DNA of 64,000 bases, taken from Bin76 sp963665765. GTDB taxonomy: Bacteria; Actinomycetota; Acidimicrobiia; Spongiisociales; ZC4RG35. Shown here one piece after another: positions 53,101 to 57,787 of the stretch (positions are counted from its first letter, which is position 1; every line of letters begins with the position of its first letter). Position numbers and translations under genes: made by a program. The DNA lies in assembly GCA_963665765.1 (NCBI GenBank), contig OY762464.1, positions 2,170,001-2,234,000 of the forward strand. Reading direction: 5' to 3'. The notes under the pieces were generated by a model that saw only the letters and a program-made list of their open reading frames with translations, ran no database searches and had not been told where the DNA came from.

Positions 53101-56100
53101 CCACTGCCGATTCTGATTACAGGGCTCCTAACCCGTTGTCGGTGACGATCCCGGCGGGTTCGCTAACCGGGTCGATCATCATTCCGGTGAGAGGTGATGT
53201 GATAGACGAACCGAACGAGAAGATCGAAGTGACTTTGACGGGTGCTACGAACGCCACGTTGTCCACAGCAGCGGGTGCTACGGTCGGCGAGGGGACGATT
53301 ACCGATGACGACAGCACTCCGACCACAGCCAGTTTGAGCGTTACACCCACAAGCGTGTCGGAGGGCGCTAGCCAGGCGGCGACGATCACGGTGACCGCCA
53401 GGCTTTCGGGTTCCACCACGTTTGACACGGACAAGACTGTGACTGTGACGGTGGGTGATACGGGTGACACCGCGGTGTCCGGCACCGATTACCAGGCGGT
53501 GAACAGTTTCGATATCACGATCTCCGCCGGTACCAGGTCGGGTTCGGCCACGTTCGATTTGGATCCGACCGATGACACGTTGGACGAACCGAACGAGACA
53601 CTTACCGTTACCGGCACCTCCACTGGACTTACTGTCAGCAGTGCCTCGGTGTCGATTACCGATGATGACGCCGAGCCGTCGGTGTCGATCAATGACGCCA
53701 CCGCGGTGACCGAGGGTGATAATCCGAGGGCTGCTACTGATATGACGTTCACGGTGAGTTTGTCGGCAATCAGCGGCCAACCCGTGACGGTCACCTATTC
53801 GCTGGGTGGCACGGCCACGAGCGGCGCCGATTTCACGGCTCCCAATCCGTTGAGTGTGACGATCCCAGCCGGTTCGCAAACGGGTTCGATCATTGTGCCG
53901 GTGAAGGGTGATTTGGTGGACGAGCCGGACGAGACGATAGAAGTGACTTTGACCGGCGCCACGAACGCTTCCCTGTCCACAGCAACGGGCGCCACGGTCG
54001 GTGAGGGAACCATTGCCGATGATGACCCTGTTCCGGTGATAGCAATCAGAGAAGGGGTGGCGGTTGAGGGAGGCAAGGCTGCTTTTGTGGTCAGCCTGGT
54101 GAACCCTTCCTCTCAAGCGGTGACTTTCAAGTGGCAGACGGCTGATGATACGCGTCAGGACGCCAACCCGGCCACAGCAGGTGTTGATTACACGGCGGTG
54201 ACTACCGCTCAGACGGTGACCATCCCCGCCGGCGACACCGCAGTTTCTGTGGAGGTGCAAACCCTGGTGGACAACATCAATGACGGCAACGAGACTTTCA
54301 TGGTGGTGCTGTCCAGTCCTGTCAACGGGGTTCTTTCCGCGACGAGATCCTCAGCAATAGGTACCATTACCGACGGTCGCACTGCATTGACCAACCAGGT
54401 TCGGCCAACCGTTACTCTGATTGCGGATTACGCGCGGCTTGAAGGTAACGCTGTGGTGGTGGCAGTCTTGCTGTCGGCGCCGTTGAATGTTGCTGTGGAT
54501 ATTCCGGTGAAGTTCCCTCCGCACACGGCGCATACCACGGCGGCGGACGAGCTTCACCCGCATCCCACGTTTTACATGCCGAACAATTTCACGTCCCTCA
54601 GCTATTACGACGATGAGGGGAATGAGTTGCCAGATTCTGAAAAACCGAAGAATTCCAGGATCCCTGCTATTAGGGTCGAACCGGGGAAAGTGGCGGTTAT
54701 CAACACTATCGAAAACCTTCCCCGGCACATCGGGGAAAACCGGAAGTTCACGGTGGAGCTCGATCTGCATAATATGCCGCCTTCGGTTCAATCCGGAATG
54801 CCGGATGCGGTTGAGGTGACGGTGGTCGACCGGGGTATGGCCGGCCCTGCTTCACGGTGGTGGAGAGTGTTGGCGGAGGGTGGCCGGACGGTGATTTTGG
54901 ATGTCCTGGAGGCTCAGGACCGACGGTACATTCACGACGCAACGGTCAGAGGGTCAGAGGAGGACGCGAATGATATCCGGGAGAAGCACAACCAGCGGAT
55001 CGCCGCTTTCGCCCAGTCGTCCTATGGCCAAATCAACAATCCAAGTCGGGCGGTGCTGGGCGCCGCGGTTGGGGAATTCCGGGAAGTGGCCCATGGGTCG
55101 GCGGAAGCATGGTGGGATGGACTTGATTGCCGGTTGCGGCGGATGGCCGTGGGGGAAAGCCGAGAGGCCAACGCAACCAGTTCCTGGTGCAGCGACTGGT
55201 CGTCGCTCGACCAGACAGAGCAAGACGACGTCCAATGCGTTTACGACGCTTTGTTTACTAAAGAAGACCTCGACTGCGGTCCGGTCCCCACTTTCCCCAC
55301 GGAACAGACAGTGCCGGACGGGTTGCGATTTCTGAGAGAGGTTGACACCGGCCTGAAGATAAGTTTGGCCGCCGGGTCGGCTGCTATCCCCGAGGACGGT
55401 GGCGCCGCCACCATCACCATCAAGCTGGACCGGGTGCTCAAGAGCGGAGAAACGGTGACTGTGCCCCTGGAGGTCACGGGCGCCCAAGCCGGTGTTCACT
55501 ATACCCTGGCTTTGCCGTCGGACATCGCGGCCAATGCCAACGCCAAGCTATTGACCACCAATCCGCATAGTGCTCAGCATCCGGCAGTGAAACTCGGCGC
55601 CGGGGCGCGGACGGCCACTTTGAAGTTGGTGGCTCTCCCCAATGATGACACGGAGAAACGAACGGTGGAGATCGCCTATGGTCAAGGCTCGCGCGCTCCC
55701 AGCCGCAGTGGATTCGGCGGCGGCATTACGCTGTCAGGAAGCCCGGTGGAAGTGGACATTGTCAATGATGATGACGCTACCGACCAAAAAGATGATGCTG
55801 TTGATCCGGTGGTTTCTGTGGAGGACGCCACCTCGGTGACCGAGGGAGATGGTTCGAGCGCTACTACGAACATGACGTTCACTGTCACTCTGAGCCGGGT
55901 CGGTTCGAAAGCGATCACGGTCACTTACACGCTGGGTGGTACGGCCACTGGCGGTTCCGATTTCACGGCTCCGAAACCGTTGTCGGTGACGATCCCCGCC
56001 GGTAAGTCGTCCGGGTCGATCACCATACCGGTGAAAGGCGACGTGATAGACGAACCGAACGAAACGATCAGAGTGACTCTGACGGGGGCCACGAACGCCA

Positions 56101-56870
56101 CGTTGTCCACAGCAGCGGGTGCTACGGTCGGCGAGGGGACCATCACAGACAACGATGACGCTCCCACCGGGATCGCCCTGAGCACGCGACCGGGCACCCT
56201 CTCCGAGGACGAGGGTGGATCCGTGAAGGTGACCGTAACCGCCACGGTGTCGGGCGGCACCACCTATGCAGAGGACCGTGAAATAACAGTCAAGGTGGGT
56301 CAAGCCAACGACAGCGCAGAATCCGGGGTGGACTATGGGGAAGTCAAGGATCTGACGGTCGTGATTCCCGCCGGAGCGGCCAGCGCTCGGGCAAGGTTCT
56401 CGTTAACCCCAACGGATAACAACGAGGACGAGGCGGACAAGACAATCACCGTGGCCGGGTCTTCTGCCGGTCTCACCATATCAAGTGCGGAAATCACTAT
56501 CGAGGACGATGACGAGCCTCCACCTGAACCGGAGATTCTCCCCTTGCTCTCCGTCTCGGACGCGATCGACGAGGAGGGAACCTACCTGCTGGAGTTTTGG
56601 ATCACTTTGAGCGAAGCATCGACCCGGACGATAACGGCTACCGTCAAAACCCGCGATGGTTCGGCTATCGAACCACTCGACTACTCCGGTTATTACTACG
56701 GGGAAACAATCACCTTTAAACCGGGTAAGACGCGGCGCCATCTCCAAATCGCCATAAGAGATGATGATCGGAAAGAAGGCGATGAGACGTTCGAGCTGGT
56801 GGTGACGGAGGCCGTGGGCGCGGAAATCAGTGATGGTATCGGCAAAGGCACCATCATCGACGACGACTAA
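32022..56870 (+). CDS. Giant Calx-beta repeat protein, main part
   Basis: 8,282-residue frame; joined to the upstream frame it makes about 8,837 residues. It lacks its own signal peptide, which supports the join. Nearly all of it is Calx-beta domains of 110-120 residues, with D-D-D-rich loops that bind calcium in known members. In order: diverse domains (32100-34880), a cadherin-like domain (about 34885-35190, WTMEGDDVSLFSFSLDTGEL), alternating A and C type domains (35590-37360), the homogeneous A-B array (37366-50925), a duplicated block with a Cys/Trp-rich domain (50226-55284), and divergent domains to the end. No LPxTG, C-terminal membrane helix or RTX repeats are seen. Codons in the array favour G/T endings unlike neighbours. 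A secreted adhesin or matrix protein is likely. Confidence 0.85.
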   Translation: MDLVRQAIDLFWGTIKNEDDNIKISFTLKDDRVPEGEDAELMVSLSKALGSSKNWRGHGLSLRLYIQDLGQGTTGGGTALLDSDYRLPSGVHTDGDGEKYFSIDFERRDGTEKSVKLPTIKDDVDGESVETVNFRIKRVGLWILGSGFIVIESSNPDRYKELFGSRHLPAQINEDITTPVLHILDGPVLSVRAVKEKVTEGSVADFVVTLNEPVANDVTFSWKTVDGGEGVSATRTARAGADYVAQSSQQVTIPAGETRVALQVKTLQDTVDEWDQKFSVVLESPTGATLDEPRAMGIIRDDDARPTMSITDEQEDEGETLFFDVTLSTASEKEITVGWHTEDGTATVADYDYARAQRQSLTFAPGEVKKTIALGTITDHRNEADEQFRVELFHAPEAVFADPTGQGTILNDDPLEISISDASLVAENAEAATATFTVTMSTPQSQPVTIRWRTENGIGGEYDIAKGDGTTPRGTKDFQSVPATDLTFAAGETTKTVSVTVLDDLLPEVEENFRVVLEKSDDTELVFKRSTAFGTIGDNESERIWIDQPRSFVITEGDRADGRNYVNVTVRRTQLSPYATYLFIVCLIAEGEHAGTATLPRPSTQTVPGSRVDGFLRSSTYFTSQLCHIRHETNEVVYKGFRPGQNEFTFRIGTLGDDDPEENETFTVWIQMAGADSTVTSPEYYGGFIRTFTILDDDQPQATIADATVNESSGEVNLTIELDKQATEDQVIYLVAQDGTAKAGRDYVYTKPITVPIKKGDKGAIEASISIPILHDTVKEVDETFTVSLLEDHPDTDTDEAASSKLNVHPVDGTATITITDGRSPLLLTPPDTVVSEGDTAQIHFELTQVIEKVGGNNPKWAPTTQGVSQPATPGADYESQDRTLHFRSGHGVFPFPARSDVGLLTKENTKPEPDRNVGIEVKPTAGEDLRYGGYTASQTSGHLPLVIIRDDDPGSLKIKGLKNAKVEENTAWKSAKPTVSGHFVGHVTWTMEGDDVSLFSFSLDTGELSLPAQNFEQPADKDKNNTYQVTVRATDEDGNTDTQNVTVTVENVTTHFFVLGKMTRSVNEGEDALIQLIPGKDILDLQYTLERQVRMKWVTLPDETGTHSAGSGDYSVTNDGSIWFLPGKVDGTSFRTFRVKTSEDELNEPPETFLVELSGPNDDVEFRFFNDDRTYSTYKTPVQFTLTIKDDDEVTLSVADATVVEGDKAQVVASLDRASYKDETFKWKTTADAGKDAIPATSADYTEVALTDVTVKAGETEVTLEVQTTEDKSDEEEETFLVTLQDPSVKSPAANRSAVVALTDDDDPPTVSVGDAAAKVSEGDDSKVTSDMSFTVSLSEVSGKPVTVTYSLGGTATGGSDYTTPNLLTVTIPAGSQTGSITVPVKGDVVDELDETVEVTLTKATNATLSTTAADLVGSGTITDDDAVVVSVNDATVTEGGKAQFTVVLSTPSDRAVSVKWVTAVDADEDAVPATAGVDYTAVSPAQTLTVAAGATKGVLEVQTTKDKSDEEDETFLVVLSSPSNAALADDPNAKGTITDDDDPPSVSVGDAAAKVSEGDDPKVTSDMSFTVSLSEVSGKDVTVTYSLGGTATGGSDYTAPDPLSVTIPAGKSSGSITVPVKGDVIDELDEIIKVTLTGATNATLSSVQGATVGEGTITDDDAVVVSVGDVTVTEGGKAEFRVVLSTPSDRAVSVKWLTTVDADEDAVPATAGVDYTAVSPAQTLTVAAGATKGVLEVQTTDDTLDEEDETFLVALLSVSNAVLADGITVKATITDNDPAPSVSIADASAVAEGDDSSATTNMTFTVTLGAISGKPVTVTYSLGGSASAGSDYTAPDPLSVSIAAGQSSGSITIPVKGDTVDEANETIEVTLTGATNATLSSVQGATVGEGTITDDDATPATASLSVAPTTVAEDATNAVSVTVTATLAGDTTFSADKTVTVTVGMASDSAKSGVDYAAVDPFTITIAAGSRTGSATFDLDPTDDTLDEPTETLTVAGTAGGLTVSSSSVSISDDDASPTVSVGDASAVSEGDDSSATTNMTFTVTLGAISGKPVTVTYSLGGSATSGSDYTAPDPLSVTIPAGSRSGSVVVAVKGDTVDEQNETIEVTLTGATNASVSTVAGADEGSGTITDDDATPAGASLSVAPSSVAEDASQAATITVTATLAGSTTFDTDKTVTVSVGKASDSAKSGVDYAAVDSFDVTISAGSRSGTGSFDLDPTDDGLDEPTETVSVAGSSTGLTVSSSSVSITDDDAEPSVSVGDAAAVSEGDDSSATTNMTFTVTLSAISGKAVTVTYTLGGSASAGSDYTKPNPLSVTIAAGSQTGSIVIPVKGDVVDESNETVEVTLTGATNASVSTVEGEDEGSGTITDDDATPTSASLSVDGGSVSLVPENVEEAPTISFTVSLDGTVFAVDKTVKVTVGKKGDAAVSGVDYAGVDSFDITIEAGKSSGSGSFVLDPVDDSLDEPNEALTIVGSLDGVTISSMVVMITDDDPAPTVSVGDAAAVSEGDDSSATTNMTFTVSLSAVSGKPVTVTYSLGGSATAGSDYTAPDPLSVSIAAGQSSGSIVVAVKGDTVDEANETIEVTLTGATNASVSTVEGEDEGSGTITDDDATPATASLSVDPGSVAEDATEAATVTVTATLAGSTTFDADKTVTVTVGKASDSAKSGVDYAAVDSFDITISAGSRSGTGSFDLDPTDDGLDEPTESLTVAGSSTGLTVSSSSVSITDDDAAPSVSIADASAVSEGDDSSATTNMTFTVTLGAISGKPVTVTYSLGGSASAGSDYTAPDPLSVSIAAGQSSGSITIPVKGDTVDEANETIEVTLTGATNATLSSVQGATVGEGTITDDDATPATASLSVAPTTVAEDASQAATITVTATLAGSTTFDTDKTVTVSVGKASDSAKSATDYAAVDPFTVTIAAGSSSGTATFSLDPTDDGLDEPTESLSVAGSSAGLTVSGASVSITDDDAAPTVSVGDAAAVSEGDDSSATTNMTFTVSLSAVSGKPVTVTYSLGGSATSGSDYTAPDPLSVTIAAGSQTGSIVVPVKGDTVDEANETIEVTLTGATNASVSTVEGEDEGSGTITDDDATPAGASLSVAPSSVAEDASQAATITVTATLAGSTTFDTDKTVTVSVGKASDSAKSGVDYAAVSSFDITIPAGSRSGSATFSLDPTDDSLDEPTETLSVAGTSSGLTVSGATVEITDDDAAPTVSIADATAVTEGDDSAETTNMTFTVTLGAISGKPVTVTYSLGGSASAGSDYTAPDPLSVSIAAGQSSGSITIPVKGDTVDEANETIEVTLTGATNAGLSSVQGATVGEGTITDDDATPATASLSVAPTTVAEDATNAVSVTVTATLAGDTTFSADKTVTVTVGMASDSAKSGVDYAAVDPFTITIAAGSRTGSATFDLDPTDDTLDEPTETLTVAGTAGGLTVSSASVSISDDDASPTVSVGDASAVSEGDDPAKTTDMTFTVSLSAVSGKTVTVTYSLGGSASAGSDYTAPSPLSVTIPAGSQTGSIVIPVKGDTVDELNETVEVTLVSATNASLSSVAGATVGEGTITDDDATPTGASLSVAPASVAEDATEAATITVTATLAGSTTFSTEKTVTVTVGAASDSAKSGTDYAAVDPFTVTIAAGAGSGSASFDLDPTDDLLDEPTESLSVSGSLTGLTVSSSSVSITDDDAAPSVSIADATAVSEGDDSAKTTNMTFTVTVSAVSGKPVTVTYSLGGSATAGSDYTSPSPLSVSIPAGEASGSIVIPVKGDTVDELNETVEVTLVSATNASLSSVAGATVGEGTITDDDSTPTGASLSVDPSSVAEEATEAATVTVTATLSGDTTFSVDKTVTVTVGDKDDTAKSGTDYAAVDPFTITIAAGSSSGSASFDLDPTDDSLDEPTESLSVSGSLTGLTVSGASVSITDDDAAPSVSIADASAVSEGDDPETTSDMTFTVTLSAVSGKAVTVTYSLGGSATVGSDYTAPSPLSVSIPAGSLTGSIVIPVKGDTVDELNETVEVTLTGATNAGLSSVQGATVGEGTITDDDATPATASLSVAPTTVAEDATNAVSVTVTATLAGDTTFSADKTVTVTVGMASDSAKSGVDYAAVDPFTVTIAAGSSSGSASFDLDPTDDLLDEPTESLSVAGSSTGLTVSSSSVSITDDDAAPTVSIADATAVSEGDDSSATTNMTFTVSLSAVSGKPVTVTYSLGGSATSGSDYTAPDPLSVTIPAGSRSGSVVVAVKGDTVDEQNETIEVTLTGATNATLSSVQGATVGEGTITDDDATPTSASLSVAPSSVAENASQAATITVTATLAGSTTFNTDKTVTVTVGAKGDSAKSGTDYAAVSSFDITISAGSRSGTGSFSLDPTDDGLDEPTETLSVAGSASGLTVSGASVSITDDDAAPTVSIADATAVTEGDDSSATTNMTFTVTLGAISGKPVTVTYSLGGTATAGSDYTAPDPLSVTIAAGSQTGSIVVPVKGDTVDEANETVEVTLVSATNASISSVEGEDEGSGTITDDDATPAGASLSVAPSSVAEDASQAATITVTATLAGSTTFDTDKTVTVSVGKASDSAKSGTDYAAVDPFTVTIAAGASSGSASFVLDPTDDSLDEPTETVSVAGSASGLTVSSATVSITDDDAAPSVSIADASAVSEGDDSSATTNMTFTVTLSATSGKAVTVTYSLGGTATGGSDYTAPSPLSVSIAAGQSSGSITIPVKGDTVDEANETVEVTLTGATNASVSTVEGEDEGSGTITDDDATPAGASLSVAPSSVAEDASQAATITVTATLAGSTTFDTDKTVTVTVGAKGDSAKSGTDYAAVSSFDITISAGSRSGTGSFDLDPTDDGLDEPTETVSVAGSSTGLTVSGASVSITDDDAAPTVSVGDATAVAEGDDSSATTNMTFTVTLGAISGKPVTVTYSLGGTATAGSDYTAPDPLSVTIAAGSQTGSIVVPVKGDTVDEPNETVEVTLTGATNASISSVEGADEGSGTITDDDVTPKAAVVAVVGGSLSSVPENVVVAPTISFTVTLQGTMFNVDKDVAVVVGKKGDTAVSGTDYKAVASFTVTIPAGASSVVGSFKLDPTDDTLDEPDEILTISGSLDGVTISSTTVTIIDDDGPPTVSVGDATAVAEGDDSTATTNMTFTVSLSATSGKPVTVTYSLGGSASAGSDYTKPNPLSVTIAAGSQTGSITIPVKGDTLDEPNETVEVTLTGATNASLSSVQGADEGEGTITDDDATPTAASLSVTPTTVSEGASEAATVTVTATLSGSTTFNTDKTVTVTVGAASDSAKSGTDYAAVDPFTVTIAAGAGSGSASFDLDPTDDSLDEPTETLTVAGAAGGLTVSSSSVSITDDDAEPTVSVGDASAVSEGDDPETTSDMTFTVTLSAVSGKPVTVTYTLGGSATAGSDYTAPDPLSVSIAAGQSSGSIVIPVKGDTVDELNETVEVTLVSATNATVSATEKVGEGTITDDDATPAGASLSVAPGSVAEDASQAATVTVTATLSGSTTFNTDKTVTVTVGAASDSAKSGTDYAAVDPFTITIAAGAGSGSASFDLDPTDDSLDEPTETLTVAGAAGGLTVSSSSVSITDDDAEPTVSVGDASAVSEGDDPETTSDMTFTVTLSAVSGKAVTVTYSLGGSATAGSDYTAPNPLSVTIPAGSQTGSIVVAVKGDTVDELNETVEVTLTGATNAGLSSVQGATVGEGTITDDDAVPAGASLSVDPGSVAEDATEAATVTVTATLAGSTTFSVDKTVTVTIGDKDDTAKSGVDYAAVTPFTVTIAAGASSGSASFDLDPTDDGLDEPTETLTVAGAAGGLTVSSASVAISDDDAAPSVSIADAAAVTEGDDPETTSDMTFTVTLSAISGKDVTVTYSLGGSATVGSDYTAPDPLSVSIPAGEASGSITVPVKGDTVDEQNETVEVTLTGATNATVSATEKVGEGTITDDDDTPKAAVVAVVGGSLSSVAENVVVAPTISFTVTLQGSMFDVDKDVTVVVGEKGDTAVSGTDYKAVASFTVTIPAGASSVVGSFVLDPTDDTLDEPDEILTISGLLDGVTISSTTVTITDDDDPPTVSIADATAVTEGDDTSATTNMSFTVSLSAVSGKPVTVTYSLGGSATAGSDYTAPNPLSVTIPAGSQTGSIVIPVKGDTVDELNETVEVTLTGATNATLSTAAGADEGSGTITDDDATPTTASLSVTPTTVSEGASQAATVTVTATLSGTTTFSADKTVTVSVGDTGDTAVSGTDYKAVNSFDITISAGTRSGSATFDLDPTDDTLDESNETLTVTGLSTGLTISSATVTITDDDDTLSVSVADAAKVTEGDDPDTTTNMTFTVTLSATSGQPVTVTYSLGGTATSGADFTAPNPLSVTIAAGESSGSIIIPVKGDLVDEPDETIEVTLTGATNASLSTATGATVGEGTIADNDPVPMIAIEEAVVVEGGKAVFVVSLANPSSQAVTFKWQTADDTRQDANPATAGVDYTAVTTAQTVTIPAGDTAVFVEVQTLEDNIKDGDETFMVVLSSPVNAVLSPTKSTTMGTITDRPITLIDKDRPTVTVIADYARLEGNAVVVAVLLSAPLNVAVDIPLKFPPHTAHTTAADELHPHRTFYIPDEYTSLSFYDDELNEIPDSAMKTRSKFPSIRVERGKVAVINTIENLPRNIGENRKFTVELDLHNMPPSVQSGMPDAVEATLVDRGMAGPASRWWRVLAEGGRTVILDVLDAQARRYIHEATVRGSEEDANDIREKHNQRIATLAKLPYGQIDNPSRAVLGAAVGEFQEVAHGSVEAWWDGLDCRLRRMAVGESREADATSSWCSDWSSLDQTEQSYVQCIYKAVFTDEDLNCGPEVNVDRITDITDRTTPTDASLSVAPSSVSEDAAQAVSITVTATLSGTATFSKDETVTVTVGHEDDSAESGTDYAAVDPFTITIPAGTGSGSATFSLYPTDDSLDEPTETLSVSGISTALTVSSTSVLITDDDLPPIDDPPSVSVGDATAVTEGDDPSAATDMTFTVSLSATSDRPVTVTYSLGGSATADSDYRAPNPLSVTIPAGSLTGSIIIPVRGDVIDEPNEKIEVTLTGATNATLSTAAGATVGEGTITDDDSTPTTASLSVTPTSVSEGASQAATITVTARLSGSTTFDTDKTVTVTVGDTGDTAVSGTDYQAVNSFDITISAGTRSGSATFDLDPTDDTLDEPNETLTVTGTSTGLTVSSASVSITDDDAEPSVSINDATAVTEGDNPRAATDMTFTVSLSAISGQPVTVTYSLGGTATSGADFTAPNPLSVTIPAGSQTGSIIVPVKGDLVDEPDETIEVTLTGATNASLSTATGATVGEGTIADDDPVPVIAIREGVAVEGGKAAFVVSLVNPSSQAVTFKWQTADDTRQDANPATAGVDYTAVTTAQTVTIPAGDTAVSVEVQTLVDNINDGNETFMVVLSSPVNGVLSATRSSAIGTITDGRTALTNQVRPTVTLIADYARLEGNAVVVAVLLSAPLNVAVDIPVKFPPHTAHTTAADELHPHPTFYMPNNFTSLSYYDDEGNELPDSEKPKNSRIPAIRVEPGKVAVINTIENLPRHIGENRKFTVELDLHNMPPSVQSGMPDAVEVTVVDRGMAGPASRWWRVLAEGGRTVILDVLEAQDRRYIHDATVRGSEEDANDIREKHNQRIAAFAQSSYGQINNPSRAVLGAAVGEFREVAHGSAEAWWDGLDCRLRRMAVGESREANATSSWCSDWSSLDQTEQDDVQCVYDALFTKEDLDCGPVPTFPTEQTVPDGLRFLREVDTGLKISLAAGSAAIPEDGGAATITIKLDRVLKSGETVTVPLEVTGAQAGVHYTLALPSDIAANANAKLLTTNPHSAQHPAVKLGAGARTATLKLVALPNDDTEKRTVEIAYGQGSRAPSRSGFGGGITLSGSPVEVDIVNDDDATDQKDDAVDPVVSVEDATSVTEGDGSSATTNMTFTVTLSRVGSKAITVTYTLGGTATGGSDFTAPKPLSVTIPAGKSSGSITIPVKGDVIDEPNETIRVTLTGATNATLSTAAGATVGEGTITDNDDAPTGIALSTRPGTLSEDEGGSVKVTVTATVSGGTTYAEDREITVKVGQANDSAESGVDYGEVKDLTVVIPAGAASARARFSLTPTDNNEDEADKTITVAGSSAGLTISSAEITIEDDDEPPPEPEILPLLSVSDAIDEEGTYLLEFWITLSEASTRTITATVKTRDGSAIEPLDYSGYYYGETITFKPGKTRRHLQIAIRDDDRKEGDETFELVVTEAVGAEISDGIGKGTIIDDD
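32051..32066 (+). other. Apparent frameshift site in the giant gene (G5 tract)
   Basis: The run ATTTTGGGGGACTATC reads ILGDY in the upstream frame and WGTI in the downstream frame. Skipping one G gives ILGTIKNED, which closes the Calx-beta domain normally. Sequencing or assembly error, a real mutation, phase variation and programmed +1 shift all remain possible. Confidence 0.7.
37366..50925 (+). repeat. Tandem array of ~714-bp Calx-beta A-B supermodules
   Basis: About 19 copies of a two-domain unit. The A domain starts at or near 37366, 38086, 38800, 39517, 40228, 40944, 41659, 42376, 43089, 43804, 44515, 45230, 45944, 46658, 47380, 48088, 48797, 49510 and 50229, a mean period of about 714.6 bp. 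A domains begin SVGDA or SIADA and contain VTYSLGGSA; B domains begin ASLSVAP and contain FDLDPTDD. Variant B domains with VPENV occur near 39170, 47030 and 49900 (SVAENV in the last). Stretches of 300 bp or more look identical between distant copies. Confidence 0.85.
50226..55284 (+). repeat. 2,739-bp tandem duplication inside the giant gene
   Basis: Copy 1 (50226-52545) and copy 2 (52965-55284) share the order A, B, A, C-type Calx-beta, then a unique domain; an extra B domain (about 52560-52960) links them. The offset is exactly 2,739 bp (913 codons) at two matched points (51722/54461 and 52098/54837). The unique domain (52098-52545 and 54837-55282) starts MAGPASRWWRVLAEGGR, is Trp-rich and keeps four cysteines (DCRL, SWCSDW, VQC, CGP) in both copies. 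Confidence 0.85.
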
Positions 56871-56918
56871 ACCTTGGGCAATTTCTTAAGGTGGTCATCT
56901 AAAGCCGAGCTTCACGAT

Positions 56919-56990
56919 GTGGATTTGGACGTTTGAGAAGATATCTTGCGGACCTTTCGCCACGGCCTAACGAGGAACGTCCAAATCCAC
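56919..56990. repeat. 15-bp inverted repeat with 42-bp loop
   Basis: GTGGATTTGGACGTT at 56919-56933 is exactly complementary to 56976-56990. It sits between the convergent giant gene and the MDMPI gene, with no T-run after it. It may stabilise or end transcripts, or be a trace of a mobile sequence. Nothing else is recognised in the 56871-57045 gap. Confidence 0.5.
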
Positions 56991-57045
56991 GTTGCATCGT
57001 ATCGTTGGGAGGGGAGATTCGACCTGACGCGGTTTGTGGATGGCC

Positions 57046-57777
57046 TCAGTATATGGACACCAACTCCAAGGCGGTCCGGGCAACCTCGTCGGAGCATTGC
57101 AGTTGTGTTTCCGACGGTGTCAGACGGTGAACCGCCACTCTTGCCCACTCGGAGGCGGCTCCCTTAATGAGGTGGGGCAGGTCGTCGTCGCCATAGACCC
57201 ACTTGTAATACTGCGGCCCGATCACTTCAACTCTTGTCGGGGGGTAGGTTTCCCCGCGCTCGGTGAACCTGGTGGGAAGGGTTTCCCATGCCAGCCGGCA
57301 CACATGGCGTATCCGGGTGGTGTCCTCGTATTCTTCTCCCATCGCTTCGTAGATGTCCAGGCCGTACGCCCAGGTTTCGGTGAGCCGGTGGGTTGCCACC
57401 ATCTGAGCCGAGACCGAACCCGTGAACCAGGTGATAGGGTCGGAAGAAGTCATCTCCGACAGGGGCTCGATGAGCTTGGCGCGTCCCTTTCTCCACCATT
57501 CGATGACATCCTGGGGCCTTATGCCGCGGCCGTGATGGACGCCCTCCCAGTACAGGTCGTTCAGTTCATCACCTGTGGGAAAGCCCGGTATCTCCCCGGC
57601 CACGGTCTGGGCGGTCAACTCCTCGAAGTGGGCAAGGTGGCTGACCATGTCGCGAATGTCCCAGCCTTCCACGGCAGTGGGGGTGTTCCAGTCTCGAACG
57701 GGGATCTTCTGCAGATACTGATCGAGGGACTGCTGTTCAGCCACCAGATCGGAGAGTATGGTCCGCACCCGCCCCAT
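57046..57777 (-). CDS. MDMPI/DinB-like protein (maleylpyruvate isomerase N-terminal family)
   Basis: Protein of 243 residues of the mycothiol-dependent maleylpyruvate isomerase-like family: a four-helix N-terminal bundle with TAVEGWDIRDMVSHLAHFEE (metal histidine region), then HRLTETWAYGLDIYEAMG, the second metal motif. The C-terminal domain is variable. Such proteins often use mycothiol or bind metal; the substrate is unknown. ATG 57777 (MGRVRTILSDLVAEQ) is chosen; the frame is open upstream into the AAA gene. It lies 10 bp after that gene and is probably the last gene of a three-gene minus-strand operon. Confidence 0.82.
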   Translation of the reverse strand: MGRVRTILSDLVAEQQSLDQYLQKIPVRDWNTPTAVEGWDIRDMVSHLAHFEELTAQTVAGEIPGFPTGDELNDLYWEGVHHGRGIRPQDVIEWWRKGRAKLIEPLSEMTSSDPITWFTGSVSAQMVATHRLTETWAYGLDIYEAMGEEYEDTTRIRHVCRLAWETLPTRFTERGETYPPTRVEVIGPQYYKWVYGDDDLPHLIKGAASEWARVAVHRLTPSETQLQCSDEVARTALELVSIY

Positions 57778-57787
57778 TCTATCAGAT

